The notes: generated from the sequence alone by a model not told the origin. DNA of 64,000 bases from Sipunculus nudus (GCA_026874595.1 CM049311.1:49853676-49917675); one strand, 5' to 3'; positions 1 to 11,039 are shown, counted from the stretch's first letter. Made by a program: numbers and translations.

Positions 1-735
1 CAGGAGCCATTAAACGGTCAAAAAAGGTAAACTGAGACGAAACGCGAACTTGATCTGTAACTGGTCAATATCTACCAACACACCAATCATCAGGCCAATA
101 TCTGCAGGCATTGCGAAAAAAAGTCTGTACATGTGTATTTGTCATGAAAATTTATATTTTTCATGAAATTTTCTAAGTTAAGGAGCCGTAAAACAGTCAA
201 TACTAGGTCAACCGGGACGAAACGCAAAATCGATCTGTAACTGGTCAATATCTGCCCACACACCAAAAATCAGGCCAATATCTGCAGGCATTGTGAAAAA
301 AAGTCCGTACATGTGTATTTGTCATGAAAATTTCTATTTTTCATGAAATTTTCTTAGTTTAGGAGCTGTATAACGGTCAAAAGTAGGTCAACCGGGACGA
401 AACGCAAACTCGATCTGTAACTGGTCAATATCTGCCCACACACCATAAATCAGGCCAATACCTGCAGGCATTGTGAAAAAAAGTCCGTACATGTGTATTT
501 GTCATGAAAATTTCTATTTTTCATGAAATTTTCTTAGTTTAAGAGCTGTAAAACGGTAAAAAGTAGGTCAACCGACACGAAACGCAAACTCGATCTGTAA
601 CTGGTCATTATCTGGCCACACACCAAAAATCATGCCAATATCTGCAGGCATTGCGAAATAAAGTCCGTACAACTGTTTGATTTCGGAATGACGGAAGGAC
701 GGACATGGGTAAAACTATATGCCCCGGCCACTTAA
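1..735 (+). mobile_element. Pearl/HINE-like element, 3' part with ~180-bp core repeats
   Basis: Nearly four head-to-tail copies of a ~180-bp unit are visible, each with the phrases GGAGCYGTAAAACGGTCAA, CGATCTGTAACTGGTCA and CTGCAGGCATTG. After the last copy come a GACGGAAGGACGGAC tract and TATGCCCCGGCCACTT, which matches one arm of the hairpin at 33712-33736 and then stops. The same core unit recurs at 11.9-13.6 kb and, inverted, at 33.8-35.4 kb. This layout (conserved ends, tandem core, 3' hairpin) is that of bivalve pearl elements and Helentron-derived HINEs. The copy enters from outside the window and its hairpin is broken. Confidence 0.6.
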
Positions 736-959
736 AACGACTATAGATTACTAGTCTATGTAAAGGGCATTTTTCTGTAAAGTTTACGTGTTATTTTCCG
801 TTCGTCATTCACTCATATTTATGATCATGAATACACTTCCTTACCAGATACATTGTATCTTCAATTCCATTACCAGCCATACCATTATTATCCTCTCGCA
901 ACGAAGCTGCAGGAGGGGATATGGTAACGCCTCCGTTAGTGCCTCCGTCCGGAATTAGC

Positions 960-1430
960 TTTCGGATCGATTTTAAGCCAAAAATGTTTGACCAAAACCT
1001 TTCATCTTGCACATACGGCTCACTCACAAAAAGATAAAACACCCAATAGATTTTGAGTTCACGGGGTCATAAGTCAATGCCTCAAGACCCACCTTTTGAA
1101 AAAGCTTGTAGACCCATTTTAAGCCAAACCATTTTATCAGAACCTTTCATCTTGCATCAACCATATACATATGAGAATCTCTATATATTTAGAAGTCACG
1201 GGGTCAAAGGTAAAGGCCACAGGACCCACTTCTTGAAAAAAGCTTTGTGACCAATTTTAAGCCAAATCGTTTGACCAGAACCTCTCATTTTTCACTAATG
1301 GCTCATCCACCGATAGAGGAAGAAACCTTCCGGTTTTGCGGTCACGGGGTCACAGGTCAAGGCCACAGGACCCACTTCTTGAAATAGATTGTGGACCCAT
1401 TTTACAGAGTCAAGGCCACAGAGCTGCCCT
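960..1430. repeat. Degenerate ~140-bp tandem repeat
   Basis: The phrase ACGGGGTCA starts at 1061, 1198 and 1344 (spacing 137 and 146). It is followed each time by RGGCCACAGGACCCAC-like sequence and preceded by TTTTAAGCCAAA and GACCAGAACC. Short open frames here are by-products of the repeat. No coding content was recognised. Confidence 0.6.
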
Positions 1431-1950
1431 TCTAATTTCCACACTGTGTAATACACCTAGTATAAATATGCTACCGTGCGAGGGATGCTCCGCTTTGCGG
1501 TTCCTCTTGTTATTATAGTAATCTTCGAATACACCGGGGGTGATGAAGCCTTTTACGGATCTATGTGGCCGTTACCGTAAAAGAATACACAAAGTGATGT
1601 TATAGAATACCAGTATTTGAACACTCGGAATAGTCACTCATGATTTGTACATGGTTTATGACTATCAGCTAATTAGTAAGCCTATGGGCGAGTTAGCTAT
1701 GTTTGTAACGAAACTTATTGTAATTACATGACACAAAAAATACAGCCTATGATCTTTCCAATCAAATGCAATAAAACTGTTTGTGCAGGGGGGGGGGGGG
1801 TGGTGTGCAAGGGGCTCAAAGAAGATCGAGATTTTGGTAGTTTTAATTAGATAGATTTTGATAATTAAAACAACTGGTCTGTTTATTTATTTAATATCAA
1901 GCTTATGCTACTCAACTTGGGTGCATAGCATACGGAATATGTGGTATATT

Positions 1951-2009
<59 letters not shown>

Positions 2010-3008
2010 AACAAGAAACAGAGTTTGTATTAAGAAAGATATACAAAGAGAAATGAAGCGTATCGTCAATACGTTTCGGTATTGAATTAACTGTATCGCA
2101 ATCCGTATTGTACCGGATGATACCCAGCCCTACAGTGACCAACATTTATGAATCTTTGTGTGTAACATTCACTATATTTATGTAGTTGTTATTAATTCAC
2201 AGAAAATGACTGTTGCAGTAATTAAGGAATAGTCAAAAGTATTATATATATAAAGTACATTCATTCAATTAAAGTGTTTGACAACAAATAAGGCCATAAT
2301 TTACTCAAAGATATATTTACAATAAACATGTTTTTAAATTTTATATAAAAAAACAATTACACCTACCTTAATAACTAACAGGTTGTCCAGGTGTATCCCG
2401 CAGGTCGGCTCAACTGTGTCCTGCCGTTTTATATTGTGTCCTGTATTACTGGTAGTACAAGTCTGTTGTGTCCTGCAGTACAATTCTGTTGTGTCCTGTC
2501 ATTTTTATGGCCAGCAACCTTCTGTACATACATCACCCGCAGGCAAACACAAGGAATAAATATTCTTGACAGTATAACAAAGGGGAGTGGAGGACGGCGT
2601 GGTGGACATACCATGTGAGATAACAGTGTGGTTATACACACGGTAGTGTTTACTTTATCAGACGACAGGGATACCAGTCCAAACCAATCCTAGTCACTCA
2701 CACAAGGTCAGACTTACCTGAACCGTTAACAGTGTAGTTTTATAACAAAAACTAAAAATAACTCCTTTCAGCGCCGACAGCCCGCGTTGTATATCCATCT
2801 ACCGTAAATGTTATGTAAGGGGTAGGTTCATTTCTAACATAACACGCAGTATCTGAAAACACATTCGACTACGCCATCATTTAAACTCGGTGTAACTACA
2901 GATTGATGCAATGATAACCCAGCAAGGGTTATGTTTGGTCATGTTTCGTCTGTTATCATCAGGAAACGTCCCCCTCAGCCAGGACGTTGCTCCTTGTACA
3001 GGGTACAG
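1431..3008. other. Non-coding stretch with (TA)n and poly-G
   Basis: This stretch holds a poly-G run at about 1788-1801 and a (TA)n microsatellite at about 1955-2010. At 2420-2500 TGTGTCCTGY recurs several times at irregular spacing. Neither strand gives a protein I recognise. Confidence 0.5.
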
Positions 3009-3160
3009 GGGCGGATCCAGGATTTAGGAAAAGGTGGGGTCCAACCCAAGAGGACTAATGACAAAACCTAAAAAAAGTCCCCAGGTCTGGAAGAGTGGGG
3101 TCTAGGCCGCAAAAATTGGTCTGAGACTACTGAATAAGGTCTTGGGGGGGGGGGGGGGGA
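3009..3160. repeat. DNA-transposon end-like sequence plus poly-G
   Basis: CAGGGGCGGATCCAGGATTT at 3007-3026 resembles hAT-type terminal sequence. About 120 bp later comes a poly-G run at 3143-3159. No partner inverted end was found nearby, so the element boundary is unknown. A similar GGATCCGYCC phrase occurs twice at 60050-60100. Confidence 0.3.
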
Positions 3161-3265
3161 GGGTCCGATCAATCAGTGTGTATATAAGCTGTGTGATGTT
3201 CCCTAAATTATCATGTATGCTAAAAGTGGTACCCCCTGGCCGTTGAACCTGCCTAATCTGTTTCT

Positions 3266-3583
3266 GTGCGTGCAGCACTTTTTATGGGTATTCAGATGGA
3301 TTACAGTATATTTGTTTTGCTCACCATCCCCTTTCTACTCAATACTATGGTCTGTTCCACTACCCCTGTCCATCTGATTTTTTTCGCGTTTTTTCCAAGT
3401 GAGACAAATTTCGAAACTAATTTTGCATCAATTGCAAACAGAGGAAAATGCATATATTTTGGTACCCTGCCTATTTATGATATAAATTACAATTATTCAC
3501 TTTACGGCCTGGTCGACATGTCTCAAATATATCCCTGGCAAGAGAAAATTGTATTTTTCTCCTTGGATAAAGATATAGAGTAA
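3266..3583 (+). other. 105-codon open frame, possible exon, unrecognised
   Basis: The frame has a hydrophobic N-terminal stretch (residues ~10-32, rich in F, L, I, V) that could be a signal peptide or membrane segment, then a polar region with several aromatics. It is preceded by a pyrimidine-rich tract ending TGCGTGCAG (acceptor-like), and GAGTAACG sits near its stop (donor-like). I recognise no family. In sequence this AT-rich, a frame of this length can occur by chance. Confidence 0.2.
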
Positions 3584-4211
3584 CGATACGTAACAGTGAA
3601 GCGCGTGCATGAGGAGAATACAAGTCGCATAGTAAATAGGGGTCGGCAGCTCTTGAATATTGGTTCTGTGAATATGGGTTCCTCTTTTGTGCGTAACGTC
3701 TATTATGACGTCATCACTGTTCCCTGTCATGTATATTTCATTGGTTGGTAGTAAGATGTCGCTACAGAACAGAGTAATCTCTCATAACATGTTTTTAAAT
3801 TGTTTACAGGAAAATGACAGAAGGTAGGCTATTATTTCCAATATAGTAAATTACAAATTTTCCTTTCTCTGCCCTAGGAGTATAAAATTGTGACGTTCTT
3901 TGACTTGCAAAAAAATTGCGAATAAAACAGGTGGACAGGGTTGATGGAACTGACAATATAATAACTATACTATTTATATAACAACTTCAATCCAAAATAT
4001 ACCAACTATAGAAGCAAAAGATGGCGCTCGGGCTAGTTCAGGAAGCCTGGGACCCTCGATCCTAGGGTTTCCTACATTGAGGAAACGAGTACCAGACTCG
4101 TAATAGAGTAATATAACATGTAATATAACAGTAATAGAGAATTTTTTAACTATTTTGCAGGCAAAGAAGGAAAAAATAGTGGAGATAGATATGAAAATGG
4201 AAAGTTATAGG

Positions 4212-4237
4212 GTACATAGGGGGAATATGAGCACCTT
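4212..4237 (+). repeat. Left terminal inverted repeat of the pogo element
   Basis: It begins GGGTACATAGGGGG and continues AATATGAGCACC directly after the TA at 4210-4211. It matches the reverse complement of 10601-10642 at 22 of the first 23 positions. Confidence 0.85.
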
Positions 4238-4391
4238 AAGAATTTTCGTCACAGAAAATGAATCGAACAACTCTTTCGTCAGATTTATGTTTTTATCTTG
4301 GTGACCTACCTAAATACTAACTTTATAAGCAAAAACAACAGTTTTAAAGAGCATTTTATATTGGAAAAGAGATCATTACATATTTTGTATT

Positions 4392-4448
4392 TATGCTCAT
4401 ATTACCCCGGGCCTCGTGTAATATGAGCATGTATGCTTATATTGCCCC
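4392..4448. promoter_or_regulatory. Left subterminal palindromic repeats
   Basis: CTCATATTACCCC lies at 4396-4408. It is followed at 4417-4448 by a near-palindrome joining TAATATGAGCATG to ATGCTTATATTGCCCC. These are copies of the motif that forms the element tip, in opposite orientations. By analogy with other DNA transposons they are probably transposase-binding sites (inference). Confidence 0.5.
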
Positions 4449-4923
4449 AACACAGATGCAGGAGGGAAAAAGAGAGAATATGACGTCTTTTTTTGTTACA
4501 AGAATAGGCCTATATGCAAAAAGTAAATGGTAAAATTATTCGTGGCAAATATCACAAACGACTGAACAACACATTACAAAATGAACTTTATCTTTATTCA
4601 ACGACACATCGACACTATACTTCTTTCAGTAACTTAACTGCGAATTCTGTCGAATGAGTTGAACTGATCAGCAAAATGCTGATTGACACTATACTTATTA
4701 AAGTAAGTTAACTTCAATGTATGTCAAATGAATTGGACTAATCAGCAAAAATCATATCCAAAAGTGAATTGTAAGGAATATATTGTTTATGCAATACAAC
4801 AGAGAAACGTATTACCTAAAATTTCACAGCGTTGCATAACACATATTTGAACAAAAAAAAAAACTTTTTTTCACGATTCAGTGACTTATCTAAGTATTAT
4901 CTGTCTCAGATGATTAATACCGT

Positions 4924-5172
4924 TTAACATAAATCACATTCAAATGTTGTTTGTGAGTCATCAACCCCGGAACATTCTTTGTGCATCCACCAGAGGCTTT
5001 TCTGACACTGAATCCAGTCATCATTCAACGTGTCAAGGTAACATTCATGACGGTATGGACACTTTCCATTTTCTCCAGCATTTACAAAGTTCTTACGCAG
5101 GTGCCCCTCTTTACGGGATTTGTGCTCTCCTTTTTTTGGAAACTTTCCCTTTTCTAATCAATTTCTGCTTTT
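4924..5172 (-). pseudogene. PHD-like zinc finger ending the pogo transposase
   Basis: Read on the minus strand, this open frame ends at a stop at 4924-4926 with the residues FECDLC. Before that come DDWIQCQKS, WMHKECSG and an upstream KCPYRHEC. This is the C-terminal PHD-type finger known from several pogo/Tigger transposases, which here would be a chromatin- or protein-binding module. One expected cysteine of the DDWIQC pair is serine, so metal binding may be weakened. The frame differs from that of the DDE core, so at least one frameshift lies upstream in the tail. The call rests on the C/H spacing and its position after a pogo DDE domain. Confidence 0.6.
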
Positions 5173-5335
5173 TAGTGCCAGTTTTTCTCACTTTAGCTTT
5201 GTTAGACGTTTTCTCTTACCGCGGTTTGACTGTCCGGAGAGATTCCGACTTGCTAAGTTTTTTCTTTTTTGCAGCTTCAATCTGCCATTTATACGGCGAT
5301 GTTGTGATAACTTCCGCATGACATACTTTTCTCTT

Positions 5336-5879
5336 TCATGTGAACGTCTGCCTCAAGGCTTTTGGAACTGGAAGCATATCCCGGAAGGACTGAGACTTAT
5401 CTGCATCAATATATGGCTCCTGAGGCATACAGTGAGCAGACTCTGATCCTCCACAATTCTGAGGTTCTACAAGTGAGATCTGGTCCTCTGAAGTGGCAAG
5501 TTTTTCCGGTCTTTGAAAGGCAAACATAGGTGAGAGGGGCTTCTCTAAAATACCAGTGGTCTCCGTAACCCCGGGTTTTTTAAGAGACTCAGGTAAGACA
5601 GGATTCTTTGAAGTGACAGAGTTCTTAGGCATGCTAGCGTCTTCAGGTTTGATTTTTCTAAACTGACAGATATCTCTGGTCTCTCGGAATCAAGGGACCG
5701 AGAGGTGAGAATGAATTCTCTGAATAAGAACTTACGTCGGTTCTCCTGGTATCCTAAGCGCCGTAGAATGTGTCAGGGTCATTTGAAATGGATATCAGCT
5801 CTGCTACCCCAGAATCCAGAGGGTCTTCATGTGAGACGAGGTGTTCAAACACGGCAGGGGTCCCTGGTCCTCCATAATC
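5336..5879 (-). pseudogene. Diverged C-terminal tail of the pogo transposase
   Basis: A 98-codon stretch (5336-5632), rich in Ser, Pro, Glu and Thr, lies in the same frame as the transposase C-terminal half (6980-7336) and as the 21-residue repeats. Faded repeat units (SGGSES-, TSEDQ- and ETTG-like) continue through 5640-5880, where the frame is broken. This is the oldest part of the repeat-bearing tail linking the DDE core to the PHD-like finger. It is predicted to be disordered. Confidence 0.5.
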
Positions 5880-6960
5880 TGTGGACCCTCGGGTGAGACT
5901 TGTTTCTCTAAAGAGGCAGGGATCCCTGGTCCTCCGGAATCCTGAGGACACTCGAGTGGGACTTGGTTCTCAGAAGTGGAAGGGGTCCCTGGTCCTCCGG
6001 AATCCTGAGGACCCTCGGGTGGGACTGGTTTCTCTTAGGTGGTAGGGGTCCCTGGTCCTCCAGAATCCTGAGGACCCTCGGGTGAGACTTGTTTCTCTGA
6101 AGTGGCAGGAATCCCTGGCCCTCCGGGATCCTGAGGACCCTCGAGTGAGACTTGTTTCTTTAAAGTGGCAGGGGTCCCTGGTCCTCCGGAATCCTGAGGA
6201 CCCTCGGGTGGGACTGGTTTCTCTTAGGTGGGAGGGGTCCCTGGTCCTCCAGAATCCTGAGGACCCTCGGGTGAGACTTGTTTCTCTAAAGTGGCAGGGG
6301 TCCCTGGTCCTCCGGAATCCTGAGGAATCTCGGGTGGGACTTGGTTCTCAGAAGTGGCAGGGGTCCCTGGTCCTCCGGAATCCTGAGGACCCTTGGGTGG
6401 GACTTGGTTCTCTGAGGTGGCAGGAGTCACAGGTCGCCTGGAACCCTGAGGACCCTCGGGCGAGACTTCGTTCTCTGAAGTGGTAGGGGTCCCTGGTCCT
6501 CCAGATTCCTGAGGGCCCTCGGGTGAGACTTGTTTCTCCAAAGTGGCAGGGGTCCCTGGTCCTCCGGAATCCTGAGGACCCTCGGGTGGGACTTGGTTCT
6601 CTGAGGTGGCAGGAGTCACAGGTCGCCTGGAACCCTGAGGACCCTCGGGCGAGACTTCGTTCTCTGAAGTGGTAGGGGTCCCTGGTCCTCCAGATTCCTG
6701 AGGGCCCTCGGGTGAGACTTGTTTCTCCAAAGTGGCAGGGGTCCCTGGTCCTCCAGAATCCTGAGGACCCTCGGGTGGGACTGGTTTCTCTTAGGTGGTA
6801 GGGGTCCCTGGTCCTCCAGATTCCTGAGGGCCCTCGGGTGAGACTTGTTTCTCCAAAGTGGCAGGGGTCCCTGGTCCTCCGGAATCCCGAGGACCCTCGG
6901 GTGGGACTTGTTTCTCTGAGGTGGCAGGAGTCGCAGGTCCCCTGGAACCCTGAACATCCT
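5880..6960 (-). repeat. 63-bp (21-codon) coding minisatellite in the transposase tail
   Basis: About 17 tandem units with an exact 63-bp period are present; AGGGGTCCCT starts at 5981 and 6044, with the variant AGGAATCCCT at 6107. A higher-order repeat of 189 bp (three units) is visible: CAGGAGTCACAGGTCGCCTG occurs at 6421 and 6610. On the minus strand the unit encodes PEGPQDSGGPGTPATLEKQV plus one variable residue. The frame is that of the transposase half at 6980-7336. It is closed now by TGA at 6980-6982 and by TAA in a CTTAGG variant unit (near 6036, 6225 and 6793). The arrangement implies that the repeat expanded as protein-coding sequence and decayed later. Confidence 0.85.
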
Positions 6961-6979
6961 GAGTTGTGCCATGTTTCTC

Positions 6980-8246
6980 TCAAATGTCAGATTCCTGTGA
7001 TTCTCTGTTGTCTGCAGTGATAGGACCATCTGTGAGTTCAGTGGCTATGAAGTCTTCCTCATTAAAAAATATCTGGGTTGAAGGGTTTATTCCAGATTTT
7101 TGAAACCCCGACACGGAATTTTTTATTGTTGCCGCCCTGCAGTAGGCTTCGGAAAAGAGCTTTGCCACCTGCCATTTAGTCACTACTCTGCCCGGATGGT
7201 TGCGCATCCATGTCTGTACTGCGGTGTCATAGTGTAAGATAAGTCTCTTAAACAATGACACGTCAAGTGGCTGCATCCGATGCGTGCAATGAGATGGAAG
7301 GGATATGACGAGTACATTGTTGGAACTAGCTGTCAATGACAGCTAAGTTTTTGGTGTGACTTGTGCGCCCATCTAAAATGAGCAGTACCTTTGCTCGACG
7401 TTGTTTAGGCTGGATTGAATTTAAGAAATGGTCAAACCATATCTCAAATAGTCCACCGTGTCTGTTAGCAACCGCAATGCTACCTGGAGGTCCCTTGTCA
7501 ATTAGTTCTGGTTTGAATCGCACGCGGGGAAAAAATAACATTGGGGCACAAAACATCCAGCAGCGGAAGCACAAACAACTGCAGTCACAGTTTTCCCCCA
7601 TTTCAGCACTGGTCAGTGTACCAACATTTCTTTTTCCCCTCTTTGCTAATATTTTGAAAGGTTTGTGACAAACTGTATAACCGGATTCGTCAACGTTAAA
7701 GATATTCTCTGGGGATATTAGGCGCTGTCCAGTTTTAGAAAACAACACGTCTTGTAGTTTCTTGTAAAAAATATCTACCTTTGCCGTGTTGAATCCGATA
7801 GCCCTTTGCATGGAGACCACCTCTGGAGAACGAATTGAAATATCGGGGTTACGTCTCAGGAACCCTTCCAGCCAGTCTGGACCTGCCATCTGTTTTTCTT
7901 TGTTGAACGGATTGTCTAACTTGTTTTTCGCGCAAAATGAATATACAAGATGCTGAACGTCCTTTATCGTAAGACCAAACAAACGAGCTTTTATGTCTAG
8001 AATTATTTCGTCCAACTCTTCTTCCTGTTCTGTGTTAAATACTGTGGGTCGTCCAAACTTCTTTTCAACCCCTTCACCACATTTAGCTTTTTTTAAATGT
8101 CTTCGTAATGTTTCTCTCGGAATTCCATGTTCACGACTTGCTTTCTTTTCTGATTTGCGATGAATGATTACGTCTCGAACTGCTAACTGGCGGGCTGCAA
8201 GGGTCCAGTTCCCACGTTTATTTTTGCTTTTATATCTGCGTACCAT
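6980..8246 (-). pseudogene. pogo/Tigger-type transposase, DDE core, one frameshift
   Basis: The first open frame (7326-8246, 306 codons) starts MVRRYK. A psq-type HTH lies at residues ~10-52, with GIPRETLRRHL as the recognition helix. A CENP-B-like HTH follows at ~65-140. The DDE domain then begins: first Asp in NVDESG (residue 186), second Asp in LILDGRTSHTKN (residue 292). The protein continues in another frame from 7336 with SLPSHCTHRMQPLDV, which supplies the third Asp, then HPGRVVTKWQ and SGFQKSGINPS. The shift lies at about 7335, where two bases appear to be missing after LAVID. A short compensated shift near residues 218-232 (cysteine-rich run) is also likely. The enzyme would cut and paste its own element at TA sites in the nucleus. 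Confidence 0.88.
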
Positions 8247-8897
8247 TCTTCTGAAAGTGAAATGATCTGTTTGATAAAGCAGTTAGAGTAAACTTTTTTT
8301 TAACTTTCAAGAATATGGAGTTAATTCTATACATGTATTTAATTAAACTGAATTAAAACTGAAGAAAAAAGTATGGAGTTTAAGCTTTTTAAAATATGAA
8401 TTGGAAAAAAAATTGACCCCAGAACTGTATAGTTTTGAGAAGGTTAGAATCTAAGTAAATTTGTATACATGTATATAATAAAGTATGATGCGAAAACTGA
8501 ATTTCAGGTTTATATTAGAGTAATCATTTAACAACCAAATAATATTTAATAAATACTCAGATAGGCCTAGATATAATCCTACAGAGACCAACAGCCATTA
8601 TTTTGCTGTAATCAAAGGGATTGGAGTCAAAACACCATATACTAACAAACTTATTTCATCCAAATAATCTTAAAACAAAACAAATTTAATTCATAATTCA
8701 CTTCTAAGTTCGCTTTAAAATACGAATAAACACCAACTGATATAGTTATACCGGGCCCCGTTAAATGTTTAGATTCCTGTCATTAACAGTTTCAATACAC
8801 ACACACAGTGGCATCAATTTATCATCAAAGGTTGAGGTGATGACTCACAGGCATGCGAGGGTAATCACAGTTCGGATACCTCTTTTATTCAAACACA

Positions 8898-8898
8898 C

Positions 8899-8965
<67 letters not shown>
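8898..8965. repeat. (TA)n microsatellite
   Basis: An almost pure TA run with one interruption near 8938, at the edge of the duplicated 5' region of the pogo element. Confidence 0.9.
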
Positions 8966-10216
8966 CTGTGTTAAAATTTCAAATTTATAACATTTAGAAA
9001 AAATTTTAGAAAAATAAGGTATTATGGCAAATTTATATATCTGTGTTACAAATTTCAAATTTATAACATTTACAAAAAGATTTAGAAAAATAAGGTATTA
9101 TGGCAAATTTATATATCTGTGTCACAAATTTCAGATATATAACATTTAGAAAAAGATTTAGAAAATAAGGTATTATGTTGCCAGTACAACTTGATTCTAG
9201 ACCAGGCTTACATATAAAATATTTCAAAGTATACTCAGAAATGTAACAAAATTCTGATTATTAATACATTCCATAACCAATATACAAGTAATATTCTCTG
9301 AACTGACCATTCCCCTTTGCTTAAAAGTGGGGAAATATGTACCCCCATCCCCTGTATTTACGCCCCTGTACACACACACACAGACACACTCACTCTCTCT
9401 CTCTCTCTCTTTGGCAATTTAATTTAGAACATTATTTAAATAAACGGAAAGAATATCCCTAATTGCAGTGCCATGAGACCGCTCAGGTTGAAGTGTATAA
9501 CTTATATTTACAGTTTTCACATTGTGTGGGCCCTGTTGGGCAATACAGGCACCTACGAAATTATATCGGTAATATGAGTACACATGCCCACATTACCCAA
9601 AGATAGACATGCACGTATATATCTGTGTTAAAATTTCAAATTTATAACATTTAGAAAAAAATTTTGAAAAATAAGGTATTATGGCAAATTTATATATCTG
9701 TGTTACAAATTTCAAATTTATAACATTTACAAAAAGATTTAGAAAAATAAGGTATTATGGCAAATTTATATATCTGTGTCACAAATTTCAGATATATAAC
9801 ATTTAGAAAAAGATTTAGAAAATAAGGTATTATGTTGCCAGTACAACTTGATTCTAGACCAGGCTTACATTTAAATATTTCAAAGTATACTCAGAAATGT
9901 AACAAATACATCCCCTGTATTTACGCCCCTGTACACACACACACAGACACACTCACTCTCTCTCTCTCTTTGGCAATTTAATTTAGAACATTATTTAAAT
10001 AAACGGAAAGAATATCCCTAATTGCAGTGCCATGAGACCGCTCAGGTTGAAGTGTATAACTTATATTTACAGTTTTCACATTGTGTGGGCCCTGTTGGGC
10101 AATACAGGCACCTACGAAATTATATCGGTAATATGAGTACACATGCCCACATTACCCAAAGATAGACATGCACGTATATATCTGTGTTAAAATTTCAAAT
10201 TTATAACATTTAGAAA
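8966..10216. repeat. Nested tandem duplications in the pogo 5' region
   Basis: A block at about 8966-9616 is repeated at about 9617-10176 with a ~100-bp deletion, and a third copy begins at about 10177 and breaks off at 10216. Within each block a 75/76-bp sub-unit (CTGTGTTAMAATTTC ... GGTATTATGGCAAATTTATA) occurs three times, starting at 8966, 9041 and 9117. (CA)n and (CT)n tracts at 9370-9412 are duplicated at 9930-9970. No coding content. Confidence 0.8.
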
Positions 10217-10258
10217 AAAATTATATCGGTAATATGAGTACACATGCCCACATTACCC
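9568..10258. promoter_or_regulatory. Right subterminal palindromic repeats, three copies
   Basis: The same ~31-bp near-palindrome, GGTAATATGAG followed by TACACATGCCCACATTACCC, occurs at 9568-9598, 10127-10157 and 10228-10258. It mirrors the left subterminal repeats and the tip motif. The copies were multiplied by the tandem duplications of this region. Confidence 0.5.
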
Positions 10259-10600
10259 AAAGATAGACATGCACGTATATATTTGTATACTTGACATTGA
10301 TCAAGAGGTCACACACATTGTCACAGTTTCATCCATTATCACTCACTCATTAAAAAAAATAATACCCCAGGGTTCAGCCAAAACAAATATTTCGGAAATC
10401 AAGTAAATTTTGTATCCTCACTGACATTGCAAACTTAGATAGACATTTTTGTTAATTGTACACTAAACTTTTTACATGATTTTACCTACTCAAATATGCT
10501 GGCGTCTTGTCTGATTTGTTCTTCAGCCTCGTTGTGACATTTTTCACGACAATCCAACAGGGGCAGCACATTTTAGTGGTCCAGAAATATTTACACGGGG

Positions 10601-10642
10601 GTGCTCATATTTCCCATATGCTCATATTACCCCTATGTACCC
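10601..10642 (-). repeat. Right terminal inverted repeat of the pogo element
   Basis: Read on the minus strand it starts GGGTACATAGGGGTAATA. Compared with the left end it holds a second AATATGAGCA copy, so the right tip looks internally duplicated. A TA dinucleotide follows at 10643-10644. Confidence 0.85.
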
Positions 10643-11039
10643 TAAATTGAGATTGATGCAACACTCAATCCAGCGCTTCAAACAAGTCTGCTAATTTTAT
10701 GAACGTGATGTTTGTTGATTTTGATTACATTTGATGGGTTATGTCAACAGATGAAACAAATTTATTTTCAGCTATTGTGAATTTATTTTCAATTAAGATA
10801 AGTACTGAGTTTCGGTTGTTTTATTCTGTGGCGAATGTTGGCATACAATTTTATCGTGCATGTAATCTTTATTTCAGCTGTTTAAAATCCCTGGACCGAA
10901 AACATAAGATCGACATCCAGATTATCTCCGAAAAATAAGGAAGTATGGTTATATAAGGAAGTTATGATTAAATAATGTTGAAAACTAAATTGCTAGTCAC
11001 CAAATGACAGTACACAGAAGTATAACATTACACTGTCAC
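10643..11039. other. Flanking AT-rich sequence, no gene
   Basis: Sequence to the right of the pogo element. A 65-codon open frame at 10741-10938 shows nothing recognisable. The sequence joins the left flank at TA, so removing the element gives an uninterrupted AT-rich locus. Confidence 0.4.

Larger units (their letters stand above)
4212..10642 (-). mobile_element. Complete pogo-like DNA transposon (6.4 kb)
   Basis: The outer ends are inverted repeats beginning GGGTACATAGGGG on both sides. They are flanked by TA at 4210-4211 and 10643-10644, the target duplication expected for the Tc1/mariner-pogo superfamily. Inside is a minus-strand gene running from 8246 to 4924: HTH domains, a DDE core, a repeat-expanded tail and a PHD-like finger. 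Both subterminal regions carry palindromic copies of the motif at the tips. The 5' non-coding part (8.25-10.64 kb) contains tandem duplications and microsatellites. One clear frameshift in the core plus stops in the tail suggest a fairly young but inactive copy. Confidence 0.85.

Noticed and set aside
6082-6486. Plus-strand 134-codon frame over the minisatellite
   Set aside because: It is the antisense reading of a repeat whose minus-strand frame continues the transposase. Any 63-bp array is open in several frames.
8765-8974. Frames with YIYIYIYI tails (also near 1912, 15158, 16070 and 45962)
   Set aside because: They are translations of (TA)n microsatellites.
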